Assembly: GCA_951812795.1 (NCBI GenBank)
Contig: OX638325.1
Coordinates: 1,240,001 to 1,304,000, forward strand
Length of the DNA stretch: 64,000 nt
DNA from: an uncultured Dehalococcoidia bacterium
GTDB lineage: Bacteria > Chloroflexota > Dehalococcoidia > Lucifugimonadales > Lucifugimonadaceae
Direction of reading: 5' to 3'
The notes beneath the pieces are model-generated. The model worked only from the letters and a program-made list of their open reading frames with translations, made no database searches and was not told the origin of the DNA. Below, piece by piece: positions 15,722 through 25,452 of this stretch (positions are counted from its first letter, which is position 1; every line of letters starts with the position of its first letter). The position numbers and the translations under genes were made by a program.

Positions 15722-18037
15722 TTGCCCATGATTTCCCGGCGGCGCAAGGTCCTCAAGCTGATCGTCATTTTTGCGTTCGTCGCCTGTTTCGCAACCATAT
15801 TCATTAACCAGTCCGCGTCCGCACACGCCAACCTCCTCGAAGCATCGCCCAAACCTTCCGAAGAATTGGAAATCGCGCCGGAACGTGTGATCATTTGGTT
15901 CACAGAGCCCATAGAACCCGCGTTCAGTTCGATTTCGGTCTTGGCCACCTCCGGTGCAACCTTAACCGCCGGCGACACCGAGTTCGATCTCACCGAACCC
16001 TCCGCTATGTGGGTTCCCGTCGGTCCCCTCGAAAACGGCACGTACACCGTCGTATGGCGCAACGTCTCTACGGTCGATGGTCACAAAGTCGCTGGTTCTT
16101 TCCTCTTCGCAGTCGGCGAACCGATTGGCGCTGGAACACAGGTCGACATCGCGGAACAACCGCTGATTCAATCTCCCTTGGACCCGATCGTCCGCTGGAT
16201 CATCTATGTCGGCATAGCCACATTCGCCGGCGGCCTCCTATTTGATCTCGTCATCGCCACTCGCGTAGCGCGCGCTGCAGACGATAGATCAACCCTGCTT
16301 TTCACGCAAATCGCGACCATCAGTTTCGGATTCATCGCCATCGCATCTGTGGTTGTCTTAGTACTCGCACAACTCGCACAGTTGGCACTCCAAACCGCGA
16401 TCGCATTCGAAGTACCGATTCACGCCATCGGCCCCGACCAAATGGTCGACGTAATTACTGAAAGCGATTGGGGACGGTACTGGTCGTGGCGTATCACCGC
16501 CGCCGTCCTAGCGGGATTGGCATTGTTCGCAGCTATTCAACTCAGAAGAGATGATCCGTATACACGGAAGGCCGAAGACCTAGAAGAAATGTCTCTGATT
16601 ACGGAGACTCCGATGGGCATCGGCGCAATCGCACTCGGCGCGATATACCTCCTGCTAGTCGCTCTCACCAGTCACAACGCCGCGACTCCCAACGACATTA
16701 GATGGTTCGCAATCGGGACAGATATTGTCCACGTGGTCGCAGCAACTATCTGGATCGGCGGGATCGCATATCTCCTCATGGCATCCGTCATCACTGCTCG
16801 TGTACCCGATTTACGCTCATCCTCGGGACATCTCGAGTTCGCCGCCCGTTTCGCACCGTGGGCAATCTTCGCTGTCATCGTCTTGGTCGCATCGGGCATC
16901 GTTTCATCCCTCATGCAGGTCACGATACCCGAGGCGCTCAACACCCCGTACGGCCGCGTACTTGGCGCCAAGATCATGCTCCTAATCGTGTTGATCGCAT
17001 TGGCGATTCGCAACAACCGCTCCGTCGCAAAATCCTCGACTGACGACAAGGCAGCCACGACATCGTTTCGTCGGTTCGTCGCGCTCGAACTCGGAGTTGC
17101 CTTCGTAGTCCTCCTCGCAACAGCGGGCCTCGCCAGCCTCGAACCTGCTAGGCAATACGCCGAACGACAAGGCATCGGCGTCGCCCACGACATCAGGCAC
17201 TCCGAAACCATCTCGGGCGCAGCTATCGCAGCAAAACTAGATCCCGGAAATACGGGCGCAAACACACTGACGGTCGACATCACCGACGACGACGGCTCAC
17301 CGTTCCTGTTCGCAACCGAGGTTCGCGCTCGCATCAAATACCTCGACGACGAATTCGGAGAATACTTCACCCCGCTCATCGAACGATCGCTCGGACACTG
17401 GCGGCTCGACGACATCACCATCGGCATTGCGGGGGCATATCAGCTCGACGTCACCGTCGTCAGATCCGACTCCTTCGATTCCCACATCTCCACCCGCTTC
17501 TCAGCCACATCAACTACGTTCGCGTCGGACCTCATTCGGCCTTCCGTCAAATCGGCCATGGTCGCTTTCGGCGTCCTCATCGCCATCGCCGGTCTCGCTT
17601 ATCTTGTCGCCACAGTGGTGATTGCAAAACCGGTAACGCTCAACATTCATCCCCACTACAGCGTCTCCGTCGTCGCAATCACCATCGGCATCTTCGCCAT
17701 CATCAACGCATTCACCACCGGGATCGGGATTCCAGCCGAAAGCCAAGGCAACCCATTCCCACTGAACCGAGAATCCATCCAAACCGGCGAAGTTTCGTAC
17801 ACCACCACCTGCGCCACCTGCCACGGCGACACGGGCAAAGGCGACGGGCCCGCCGGCCTCCTCCTAAACCCGCCGCCAGCCGACTTGGCAGTCCACGTAC
17901 CACTCCACTCCGACACCGAACTCTACGGCTTCATCGCCGACGGCATCGAAGGCACCCTGATGGTCGGCCAGCTGGGCAATCTAACAAACGACGAGATCTG
18001 GCACCTTGTCAACTACATCCGCACGATATCTGAGTAA
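15722..18037 (+). CDS. CopC-CopD-cytochrome c fusion protein (copper import/homeostasis)
   Basis: A protein of 771 residues with three parts. Residues about 30-130 form a CopC domain: after the signal segment come HANLLEASPKPSEEL and VDGHKVAGSFLFAV, the conserved His and GHxxxG features. Residues about 155-470 are a CopD membrane domain with eight hydrophobic segments. After an extracytoplasmic stretch and another membrane segment (about 610-670), the C-terminus carries a mono-haem cytochrome c domain with TTCATCHGDTGKGDGPAG and a Met ligand candidate in GTLMVGQLG. CopC-CopD (YcnJ/PcoCD) proteins move copper into the cytoplasm; the haem domain may redox-cycle copper. TTG 15722 has AGGA 7 bases upstream; ATG 15728 is the alternative. 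Confidence 0.85.
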   Translation: MPMISRRRKVLKLIVIFAFVACFATIFINQSASAHANLLEASPKPSEELEIAPERVIIWFTEPIEPAFSSISVLATSGATLTAGDTEFDLTEPSAMWVPVGPLENGTYTVVWRNVSTVDGHKVAGSFLFAVGEPIGAGTQVDIAEQPLIQSPLDPIVRWIIYVGIATFAGGLLFDLVIATRVARAADDRSTLLFTQIATISFGFIAIASVVVLVLAQLAQLALQTAIAFEVPIHAIGPDQMVDVITESDWGRYWSWRITAAVLAGLALFAAIQLRRDDPYTRKAEDLEEMSLITETPMGIGAIALGAIYLLLVALTSHNAATPNDIRWFAIGTDIVHVVAATIWIGGIAYLLMASVITARVPDLRSSSGHLEFAARFAPWAIFAVIVLVASGIVSSLMQVTIPEALNTPYGRVLGAKIMLLIVLIALAIRNNRSVAKSSTDDKAATTSFRRFVALELGVAFVVLLATAGLASLEPARQYAERQGIGVAHDIRHSETISGAAIAAKLDPGNTGANTLTVDITDDDGSPFLFATEVRARIKYLDDEFGEYFTPLIERSLGHWRLDDITIGIAGAYQLDVTVVRSDSFDSHISTRFSATSTTFASDLIRPSVKSAMVAFGVLIAIAGLAYLVATVVIAKPVTLNIHPHYSVSVVAITIGIFAIINAFTTGIGIPAESQGNPFPLNRESIQTGEVSYTTTCATCHGDTGKGDGPAGLLLNPPPADLAVHVPLHSDTELYGFIADGIEGTLMVGQLGNLTNDEIWHLVNYIRTISE

Positions 18038-18049
18038 GCGACTCGGAGA

Positions 18050-19270
18050 TTATCCCGCTTGAGCCGCTCCCGAAGCGATCAATCCCTCAATCTCAGTTTC
18101 ATTGAACCCCGACTCCGATAGAACCTCGCGCGTGTGCTGACCCATCAGCGGCGCCGGACTGTGTATCCGTCCCGGCGACCCGTACAACTTCGCCGCCAAA
18201 CCGATATTTCGGATTGATCCGACCTTTGGATGCTCCAAAGTCACATCCATCCCGCGCGCCTGAACCTGCTCATCTGCCCATACCTGCTCCATGTCGTATA
18301 TCGGCCCTGCGGGCACGCCTGACGAGTCCAGAACTTCGCACCACTCCCTCGTCGACCGCGTCTCGAATGTCTCCTCCAAATCTTTCTCCAACGCCTCTCG
18401 ATTCATCAAGCGAACAGCATTGTCTGTATACCGCTCGTCCGCGAGCAGATCTTCTCGCCCCATCGCTTTACACAACCGCTCCCAATTCGATTGATTTGGA
18501 GCGCCGATCGTGATGTGACCGTCCGCCGTGCGCAACGCCTGGTACGGCGCCGACAAACGGTGTGCCGATCCCAACGGCGGCGGAACATTGCCTGTTGCGA
18601 AATAACTCGCCGACTCCCACACCGTGTACGCCAGGGCCGCCTCCATGATGCTGACCTCCAAATACTGCCCCTCGTCCGACTTCAACTTGTGGATGTACGC
18701 CGACAGTATCCCGTACGCCGAGTATAAACCGGCATTCAGATCCGCCATCGGGACGCCAACCTTTACCGGAGGCGATCCCGGAATCCCCGTGAAACTCATC
18801 ACCCCGCTCATGCCCTGCGCGATCAGATCAAAACCCGCACGCTCCGCATACGGTCCCGTCCGACCAAATCCAGATATCGAGCAGTAGATGATACCCGGAT
18901 TCAGCTCACGCACCGAGTCGTAATCCAGACCCAATCGGCCCATCACCCCGGCCCGGTAGTTCTCGACAATCACATCCGCATCGGCCAACATCCGACGCAT
19001 CGCCGCAACGCCATCTGCGTGCTTGAAGTCCAAAACCACGCTGCGCTTGTTCCGGTTCATCGCCAGGAATGCAGCCGATTCCCCTTCTAAGAATGGCGGT
19101 CCCATCCGTCGAGTGTCATCACCGCCACTAGGCTTCTCGATCTTCACCACGTCCGCACCCATGTCCGCCAACAGCATCGAACAGTACGGACCCGCCAAGA
19201 TCTGCGAACAGTCCAGTACCTTGATGCCGTCCAACGGCGTCGGCAACGAATCTACGTCCGGCAATTCCAT
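18050..19270 (-). CDS. CaiB/BaiF-type (family III) CoA transferase
   Basis: A protein of 406 residues. The opening PLDGIKVLDCSQILAGPYCSMLLADMGADVVKIE is classic for the family, followed by DDTRRMGPPF. The catalytic Asp lies in the segment MADLNAGLYSAYGIL. The protein transfers CoA between organic acids, often in carnitine, bile acid, oxalate or aromatic acid breakdown; the substrate cannot be told. It begins 51 bases behind guaB3 on the same strand and may share its transcript, although the functions are unrelated. Confidence 0.9.
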   Translation of the reverse strand: MELPDVDSLPTPLDGIKVLDCSQILAGPYCSMLLADMGADVVKIEKPSGGDDTRRMGPPFLEGESAAFLAMNRNKRSVVLDFKHADGVAAMRRMLADADVIVENYRAGVMGRLGLDYDSVRELNPGIIYCSISGFGRTGPYAERAGFDLIAQGMSGVMSFTGIPGSPPVKVGVPMADLNAGLYSAYGILSAYIHKLKSDEGQYLEVSIMEAALAYTVWESASYFATGNVPPPLGSAHRLSAPYQALRTADGHITIGAPNQSNWERLCKAMGREDLLADERYTDNAVRLMNREALEKDLEETFETRSTREWCEVLDSSGVPAGPIYDMEQVWADEQVQARGMDVTLEHPKVGSIRNIGLAAKLYGSPGRIHSPAPLMGQHTREVLSESGFNETEIEGLIASGAAQAG

Positions 19271-19321
19271 CGCAATATATGCCCTGAGCTGATACGATCC
19301 GATATCCGCAGAACGCGCAGA

Positions 19322-20467
19322 CTACGCCCCGGCCATCTGGTAGATCTTGCCTTCCGTCTTTATTGCTGGCGCATACACCATTCGTGCGCCGTGCATCTCC
19401 CGGAGCGTCTCTGCCCCTACGTATCCCATACAAACCTGCAAGGCCCCCACCAAATTCAACGTTCCGTCCGATGTCGACGACGGCCCGAACAACAGATCCT
19501 GTAGCGAATACTGGACGCCCAGATCGATGCGCGTGCCCCGCGGAAGTGAATCGTGCCAAGTCGCCATACCCCAGTGCATACCGCTTGCCGGCGCCTCTTC
19601 GGTCTTGGCGAAAGGACTCCCAATCATTACCGCGTCGGCACCACACGCCACCGATTTGCAAACGTCACCTCCGGTCCGAATCCCCCCATCCGTAACGATC
19701 GAAACATACCGCCCCGTCTCCTTGAAATACGCGTCCCGCGCAGCAACACACTCCATCGTCGCTGACACCTGCGGCACGCCGATCCCCAACACCTCCCGGC
19801 TCGTACACGCGGATCCCGGACCAACCCCAACCAAGATCCCATGCACTCCCTCTTCCGCCAACTCCTTAGTTACCGAATAAGTCACCGTGTTCCCGACGAC
19901 CACCGGCACTCCAACATCCGCCACCAATTCTGCCAGCCGCAATCCTATCGGGCTGTTCTTCGATCGATGCCGTTTCGTGATAACCGTCCCCTGCACGACC
20001 ACCATGTCCGCTCCGGCATCCGCAGCCAACGGTGCATGGCGCTTCGCCGTCTGCGGCACAAACGACACCGCCGCCTTTCCGCCACCTTCTTTGACCTCAA
20101 CAACTCGTTGACCAACCAACCGAGGATCTATCGGTTTCGAATAGACCTTCTGCAACAACTCAGTTGCGTCGTCACGCGCAACCGCCGCAATATCTGCGTA
20201 TATCTCATCCGTATCCTCGTAACGCGTATGCAGGCCATCCATGTTCATCACCGCAACACCACCGGCATCGGACATCTTCACCGCAAACTTTGTGTCCACC
20301 ACGCTATCCATCGCCGACGCCATGAACGGAATATCGATACCAAAGCCGTCGAAACTCGTCGACACATCCGTCATGTCCGGGTTAACCGTCTCGTCTCCAG
20401 GCACGATCGCTACATCGTCGTAACCGTACGCCGGAGGGAGGACTTGCATTCCGATGGGTAACTGCAT
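19322..20467 (-). CDS. guaB3: GuaB3 family IMP dehydrogenase-related protein
   Basis: About 381 residues from ATG 20467 (MQLPIGMQV). GAGGAG lies 11 bases before this ATG; the GTG at 20506 would add 13 residues. The TIM barrel of the IMPDH/GMP reductase family is complete, with the catalytic loop VGVGPGSACTSREVLGIGVPQ (active-site Cys) and the phosphate loop IVTDGGIRTGGDVCK. There are no CBS domains, and the GIGVPQ pattern and C-terminus fit the GuaB3 branch known from actinobacteria and cyanobacteria. Work on cyanobacterial GuaB3 supports GMP reductase activity, so purine salvage to IMP is the best guess here. Confidence 0.85.
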   Translation of the reverse strand: MQLPIGMQVLPPAYGYDDVAIVPGDETVNPDMTDVSTSFDGFGIDIPFMASAMDSVVDTKFAVKMSDAGGVAVMNMDGLHTRYEDTDEIYADIAAVARDDATELLQKVYSKPIDPRLVGQRVVEVKEGGGKAAVSFVPQTAKRHAPLAADAGADMVVVQGTVITKRHRSKNSPIGLRLAELVADVGVPVVVGNTVTYSVTKELAEEGVHGILVGVGPGSACTSREVLGIGVPQVSATMECVAARDAYFKETGRYVSIVTDGGIRTGGDVCKSVACGADAVMIGSPFAKTEEAPASGMHWGMATWHDSLPRGTRIDLGVQYSLQDLLFGPSSTSDGTLNLVGALQVCMGYVGAETLREMHGARMVYAPAIKTEGKIYQMAGA

Positions 20468-20694
20468 ATCTTCAGAGACTCCTCTGTTGGTGACCTGTTC
20501 GCACACTATCTCCCTTGCCGTCCCTACGCTCCAACTCGCCCCGCGCGTCCAAAATTGAAGACGTCGTCGAACGCCTATCGAACCGAGTATGCCTGAAGCG
20601 ATCCAAATCTAATGCGATACTGTGATTCAATTCATTATCGCAGAAAACGCCCCTCTCCGTGGCATCACCGACAACCGAATCCGAACGCCCATAA

Positions 20695-21579
20695 TTGGCA
20701 CGCGAAAACCCCAAGATCGGAATCATCGGCGCCGGCAAACTCGGTTCGTCTCTCGCCGCTACGCTACACGCTCACGACCAGAAAATCGCCATCTCCTCAA
20801 GACGCGCGGAGCGTCGAGATTGGTTGCGCGACGAGTTTCCCAACGCCGATGTCGTGGATGATTACACTCGGATTCCCGAGTATGCCAAGATCGTCTTCAT
20901 CACTACGACCGACTCCGCCATCAAAGAAGTTTGCGAAAGAATTGATTGGGATCCCAACCATTGGGTCATCCACTGCTCCGGCGTTCTCACCCTCGACGTC
21001 CTTGAAACCGCTAAAGGTGCCGGCGCGTCCGTCGCCGGATTCCATCCCCTCCAAACCTTCCCGGTCGACGGCGCCCAAAACCTTTTCGAGGAAATCTCGT
21101 ACGCCATTGACTGCCAAGACGATGATCTACATTCATGGCTACAAAACTTCGCCAGAAACCACAAAAGCCATACCTTCGCAATTGAAGGCGAAACCGCCCA
21201 TGCCGCCTACCACGCATCCGCTGTACTGGCATGTGGACTCCTCGCCGGCCTCATCGGAATCTCCGCCGAACTTTGGGAATCGGCCGGCATCGAGCGCGAT
21301 CGAGCTCTCAAAATGCTCTCTCCGATGCTCCAATCAACCATCGATGCCATCACCAGAGACGGACTTCCAGACGCCATATCCGGCCCGTACGTCCGCGGAG
21401 ACCTTGCAACGATCCGCAAACATCTCCAAACCACCGCACAGATCAATCCTGACACTTCCCGCGCCTATGCCGCCCTCGCTCTAGCTCAATTCGACATCGC
21501 CAACGAAAAAGGCAACCTGAACACCAACACCATCAATGCCGTCAAACTCGCGCTCACCGAACACCTGAAGTCCCTATGA
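20695..21579 (+). CDS. Rossmann-fold and DUF2520 domain protein
   Basis: A protein of 294 residues from TTG 20695. The N-terminal dinucleotide-binding motif is KIGIIGAGKLGSSLAATL, followed by VFITTTDSAIKEV and HCSGVLTLDVLE. The C-terminal half (from about residue 130) is the helical DUF2520 domain, with GFHPLQTFP and AYHASAVLACGLLAGLIG. The architecture resembles ketopantoate or pyrroline-5-carboxylate reductases, but the family reaction is unknown. Its stop overlaps the ATG of the enolase-superfamily gene (ATGA), so the two are translation-coupled. The upstream in-frame region from 20612 reads as noise. Confidence 0.8.
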   Translation: MARENPKIGIIGAGKLGSSLAATLHAHDQKIAISSRRAERRDWLRDEFPNADVVDDYTRIPEYAKIVFITTTDSAIKEVCERIDWDPNHWVIHCSGVLTLDVLETAKGAGASVAGFHPLQTFPVDGAQNLFEEISYAIDCQDDDLHSWLQNFARNHKSHTFAIEGETAHAAYHASAVLACGLLAGLIGISAELWESAGIERDRALKMLSPMLQSTIDAITRDGLPDAISGPYVRGDLATIRKHLQTTAQINPDTSRAYAALALAQFDIANEKGNLNTNTINAVKLALTEHLKSL

Positions 21580-22784
21580 CTGACTACGACCTCTCATTCA
21601 CCATCCGCGAGATTCGCACCGCGCACCTCGCCTTCCCCGACACCCCCGGCTATTGGGAACAATACCGCCGCCAAAACGAAGCTCGTTCAGCGACACCGTC
21701 TCAGGCCAGGTACGAATTTAAACCGGGGTGGCAGACCGTCTACGCCACCATGGTCGAAACACCGCTCGTGCGCGTAGAACTCGCCGACCTCTACACTGGT
21801 TGGGGCGAATCCAATACCCCCGTCGCACCCGAAATAGTCTGCGTAATTCTCGACGCCGCCATCTCCGAGATGGTTGTCAATCGCGAATTCGCCAACCCAA
21901 CCGCGCTCTGGGACTTTGTATACGATGCCCAACGCGGGCGTGGCGTCAACTCCGGTTATTGGATGGACGCTTTGGCCGCTCTTGACATCGCCATCTGGGA
22001 CGCTCTGGGAAAACGCAACCATGCACCAGTCGCCGCGTTTCTCTCCGAAGACTACCGTGACAACATCCCCGTCTACCTATCCGGCCTCCGACGCGCTACG
22101 CTCGACCAACGCATCACACAAGCGAAATCCCTCGCCGACCAAGGCATCCAGGGCGCGAAAATCTTCCAATCCGGCGACATTCCAGCCGCTCTCGAAGAAC
22201 TCGACGCCCTGATCCACGGCGCACCCGACATCCAAGATTGGATGGTCGATACGTTGTGGATGTGCAACCTCGACGACGCCATATCGGCGAAGCGGGAGTT
22301 CGGACTTCGCAATCTCCGCTTCTTCGAATGTCCGCTTCAACCGGAAGACCTTGCGGGTCATCGTTTACTGCATCCCGCTGAGGGAACTCCGATCGCAATC
22401 GGCGAACACTTCCGCACCACCTACCAACTCAACGATTGGCTGAACCCCGAACCCGTATTCGACGTCTACCAACCTGATATCGGGCGCACCAGCATCAGCG
22501 ACTTCATCCGCCAACGCGACATCGCATCACGGTTTAACATCCCTACTACGCCACACATGGGTAACGGTGTATCGGTCTTCCAAGCCGCGACGCTCCAGTG
22601 CGCCGCCGTTGCGTCGCCTGAAATTCTTCAAGAGTTCCAGGGCGGTCTTTCCAACCTGTTGCAAGATTCTTCCGACACCGGATGGGAACTCGCCGATGGT
22701 GCATTCCAACTACCTGATCGCCCCGGAATCGGCGTCGCTATCGACGAATACGGCATCGAACCCTACATCGTTCCCAAACGGTGA
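21576..22784 (+). CDS. Mandelate racemase / enolase superfamily protein
   Basis: A protein of 402 residues with the N-terminal capping domain and a modified TIM barrel. Expected landmarks are KSLADQGIQGAKIF on the Lys-containing strand, the metal-binding DTLWMCNLDDA, then RFFECPLQPEDL (Glu), GEHFRTTYQ and the late VYQPDIGRTSISDF and TPHMGNGV. The superfamily abstracts a proton alpha to a carboxylate (dehydratases, racemases); the substrate is not predictable. Many paralogues of this family are a known feature of SAR202 genomes. The start overlaps the stop of the DUF2520 gene by four bases. Confidence 0.85.
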   Translation: MTDYDLSFTIREIRTAHLAFPDTPGYWEQYRRQNEARSATPSQARYEFKPGWQTVYATMVETPLVRVELADLYTGWGESNTPVAPEIVCVILDAAISEMVVNREFANPTALWDFVYDAQRGRGVNSGYWMDALAALDIAIWDALGKRNHAPVAAFLSEDYRDNIPVYLSGLRRATLDQRITQAKSLADQGIQGAKIFQSGDIPAALEELDALIHGAPDIQDWMVDTLWMCNLDDAISAKREFGLRNLRFFECPLQPEDLAGHRLLHPAEGTPIAIGEHFRTTYQLNDWLNPEPVFDVYQPDIGRTSISDFIRQRDIASRFNIPTTPHMGNGVSVFQAATLQCAAVASPEILQEFQGGLSNLLQDSSDTGWELADGAFQLPDRPGIGVAIDEYGIEPYIVPKR

Positions 22785-22870
22785 CGAAATAGGGTGACTC
22801 CCACACCCGGATTATTGCAATCTGAAATCACGCGCGTGCTTGCATTAATACAACGTTGCAGAATCCTAGG

Positions 22871-22914
22871 TTTCCCACCGCTCGCGGGGGAAATGTCCGC
22901 AGGACAAAGGGGGC
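22871..22914 (+). repeat. Repeat-like double hairpin (R4)
   Basis: TTTCCC...GGGAAA encloses a C/G-rich loop and is followed at once by TGTCC GC AGGACA, giving two small hairpins in 44 bases. Only one copy lies in the window. Its form is that of an intergenic repeat. It separates the enolase-superfamily gene from the decayed MFS gene. Confidence 0.4.
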
Positions 22915-23030
22915 ACCGCAACTCGACGAACGCCTATTGACAAGTTCATACACCTCTCAACAGTGCGCGAACCGGCACAAAGCTCCTCCCAGCCGAACCT
23001 CAGCAGCGTCAACAGGCGCGGCGCAGATGA

Positions 23031-24204
23031 TTTTTCCAACTCTTCGACCGCGGCTTCAATTGGTTGGTCGCACCCGAAGCGGTCGTCGACATCGGCGTAC
23101 TCGCCCGCGTCGCCGCGCAGTCTTGGGTTGCTTATGATCTCACCGGCTCGAGCCCCTGGGTCGGCGCAGTCGCCGCTTTCCGCGCCATACCGACGTTCCT
23201 CAGCCCGGCAATCGCCGCCTACATCGGCAATCGCGTAAATCACCGAATACTGGTCGCCACGATAAGGGCATTCATCGGCATTCTCGCCATCATCCAAGCC
23301 ATCCTGATCGGCACCGGCACTATGCGAACGTGGCACCAAGCGGTTCTCACACTGATTACCGGACTCGCTTTAGCCTTCGCATGGCCATCATTCGTCACAT
23401 TCCTCAACGACATCGTCCACCCCCGCATGGCGACACGCGCAAACTCCGTGCTCGCGTTCTCCCACAATCTAGGCGAGCTGATCGGTCCAATCACCGTCGG
23501 AATCATCATCGCACTCGTCGGCGCAGACTGGTCATTTGTCTTCATCGCCATTCTCTACCTCGGCGGCGCCATTCTCATTCTTAACGTCCCAATGCCAGAC
23601 CACGACTCAAGCGTCGGAAACTACCACCATCCATACATCTGGACGTTGAGGATCGGCCTTCACAACATCAGCCGTGCCCAACCGCTGCCATGGCTCATCG
23701 CCATCCTCATCACCACAAATCTCTTCGGACTCGCCGTCTTCCCCCTCATCCCCGAATATGCCATCGCAGTATTCGACAGCGGCGGACTCGGCTTCGGCCT
23801 GATGACCGGAGCATTGGGCGGCGGACTAGCGATCGGAGCGACCGCCGCAACCATCATCGACCTCCGCCGACACCAGCCTGATATGGGCGGCTGGCAGCAT
23901 CGCCTTCGCATACTCACCCAATCTCGCAACAACGCTTCTCATCCTCTTCATCATGGGCTTCGCCAGCATCGTCTGGGGCAACGCCATACATAACGCAATC
24001 CGAGCCAACCACATCACAAGGTCCCATCCCAACATCATGAACCTCCACACCATCGTCATGGGACTGATCCCCATTGGTTGGACCATCGGCGGCACCATCG
24101 CCCACCTCACCACCAACGAAGCCGCCCTCATCACCTCCGCAATCGCCAGCATCATTGTCCCGATCAGTGCCTACATCGCATCGCCGGGGTTTCGGAGGAG
24201 GTAA
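23031..24204 (+). pseudogene. Decayed MFS transporter, paralogue of the gene at 25723
   Basis: Frame 3 (from about 23031) reads FFQLFDRGFNWLVAPEAVVD and continues with ARVAAQSWVAYDLTGSSPWVG, which aligns closely with the intact MFS protein at 25723 (ARTAAQSWVMYALTDSNLWVG). A TGA at 23028 cuts off the expected N-terminus. Between about 23860 and 23885 the reading frame shifts to frame 1, where IWAAGSIAFAYSPNLATTLL and FIMGFASIVWGNAIHN continue the membrane protein to TAA 24202-24204. No single reading frame gives the full protein, so it is a pseudogene unless the frameshift is an assembly error. The alternative start TTG 23064 has no clear ribosome site. Confidence 0.8.
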
Positions 24205-24212
24205 AGAAAACC

Positions 24213-24246
24213 CGTCATTCCGGTGAAGGCCGGAATCCAGAGGTGC
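24213..24246 (+). repeat. Dispersed repeat family R1, copy 2
   Basis: GTCATTCCGGTGAAGGCCGG then AATCCAGAGGTGCGG. It is almost the same as 1456-1489. It lies in the gap between the decayed MFS gene and the convergent Fic gene. Confidence 0.65.
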
Positions 24247-24270
24247 GGGGGGAGGCATGTCTCGGTTTCT

Positions 24271-25452
24271 CTAACCGGGAGTCGTGAACCGATTCAACAC
24301 CTCAGTCTTGGCTCTGATCATTCCGTCTTCAACCACGATTAAATCCATCGCTCCCAAGCGATCGACATCTCTGTAAACAGTTCGCGGCCCCACATTCGAA
24401 TAAAACCTGGCAGCCGGATGGCCTCCAGACAATAGGGCGTCCATGGCGACTCGTTCCTCGCCCAACTCCATCAAGAACATGTATTGCCGCTGACCAGCAC
24501 TGGACATTATCCGCCCGCCGGATGACATCTTTTCTCGCGCGTGTTCTCGGAACGAAACGATTGTCAGCTGCGACATGCATTCCGAGTGAACCTGATCGAG
24601 CTCCGCAGCCAAACCACGTAATGCAAATCGCACGAATGGTGTGACGTCCGGATCGGATACGAACCGAACATGATCCAGCAGTCTTACGTACTCATCGCGA
24701 TGTTGATAGTAGTAGTTCGCAAGCGAGTAGAAACCGCGAATGTTCACACCAGCTTTGTACAACAGAAAACTCTCAACCCCGCGCGACGTTCTGCCATTCC
24801 CGTCACCAAACGGGTGAATGCTAACCAGCAGGAAATGCGCCACCAAAGCCCGAACGACTGGATCTAACGAACCTCCACGATCATCCTCCAACCACCGGAT
24901 GAACTCCGACATCATCCTCGGGACTTCAACGTGACTGGGCGGCTGGTACGTCGAGACTTGCACATCTTGGCTTCGATACATTCCGGGTGCGTTGTATTCG
25001 TACTCGACGCCGGAGGTCAAGATTCTGTGAAATCCACGAATGAGTTCCTCGGTAAGCCTGAGGTCCGGATCTTCTTGCAACGCATTCTCGACCACACCCA
25101 TCAGTTCGTTGGCGTTTCTGACTTCACGCTCCTCCCGCCTCCTTGTCGCCGAAAGCACACGCGAACCCCCATCCGAGGCCAAGACATCCAGCACTTCCTC
25201 CTCGCTGAACTCAATGCCCTCGATCCCAGTCGTCCCGCGCACCGCTCTCACTATGTTAAGACGGTGCAGCTGCTCTTGAAGTGAAACTGGAATCGGTATC
25301 TCTCGGAGCATCCCAGACAACGAAGCAACCTTAGCCAAATCTTCAATCAACTCGCGGTGATCGATGTCGACCACCAAGCCGAAGTGCACGTCCCATGTCG
25401 GCAAATTCCACTCCCTATTTTCTATGACAGTGTCATTGACATTGTCACACAA
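24271..25452 (-). CDS. Fic family AMPylase, class II, with C-terminal winged-helix-like region
   Basis: A protein of 393 residues from TTG 25452. The Fic core motif HPFGDGNGRTSR is at residues 213-224. It contains the catalytic His and the phosphate-binding loop for transfer of AMP to target hydroxyls. Upstream, TTGIEG (residues 74-79) fits the inhibitory (S/T)xxxE(G/N) helix, marking a class II self-inhibited Fic protein. Residues about 325-385 look like a winged-helix DNA-binding region (YSNVGPRTVYRDVDRLGAM), as in Fic proteins that may bind their own promoter. A conserved repeated motif covers the start codon and upstream region (25436-25536). TGA stands just before the TTG, so no longer start is possible. 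Confidence 0.88.
   Translation of the reverse strand: MCDNVNDTVIENREWNLPTWDVHFGLVVDIDHRELIEDLAKVASLSGMLREIPIPVSLQEQLHRLNIVRAVRGTTGIEGIEFSEEEVLDVLASDGGSRVLSATRRREEREVRNANELMGVVENALQEDPDLRLTEELIRGFHRILTSGVEYEYNAPGMYRSQDVQVSTYQPPSHVEVPRMMSEFIRWLEDDRGGSLDPVVRALVAHFLLVSIHPFGDGNGRTSRGVESFLLYKAGVNIRGFYSLANYYYQHRDEYVRLLDHVRFVSDPDVTPFVRFALRGLAAELDQVHSECMSQLTIVSFREHAREKMSSGGRIMSSAGQRQYMFLMELGEERVAMDALLSGGHPAARFYSNVGPRTVYRDVDRLGAMDLIVVEDGMIRAKTEVLNRFTTPG

Noticed and set aside
22856..23060. Small frames before the decayed MFS gene as a separate gene
   Set aside because: They contain the R4 repeat and noise; similarity to the MFS paralogue starts only at about 23031.
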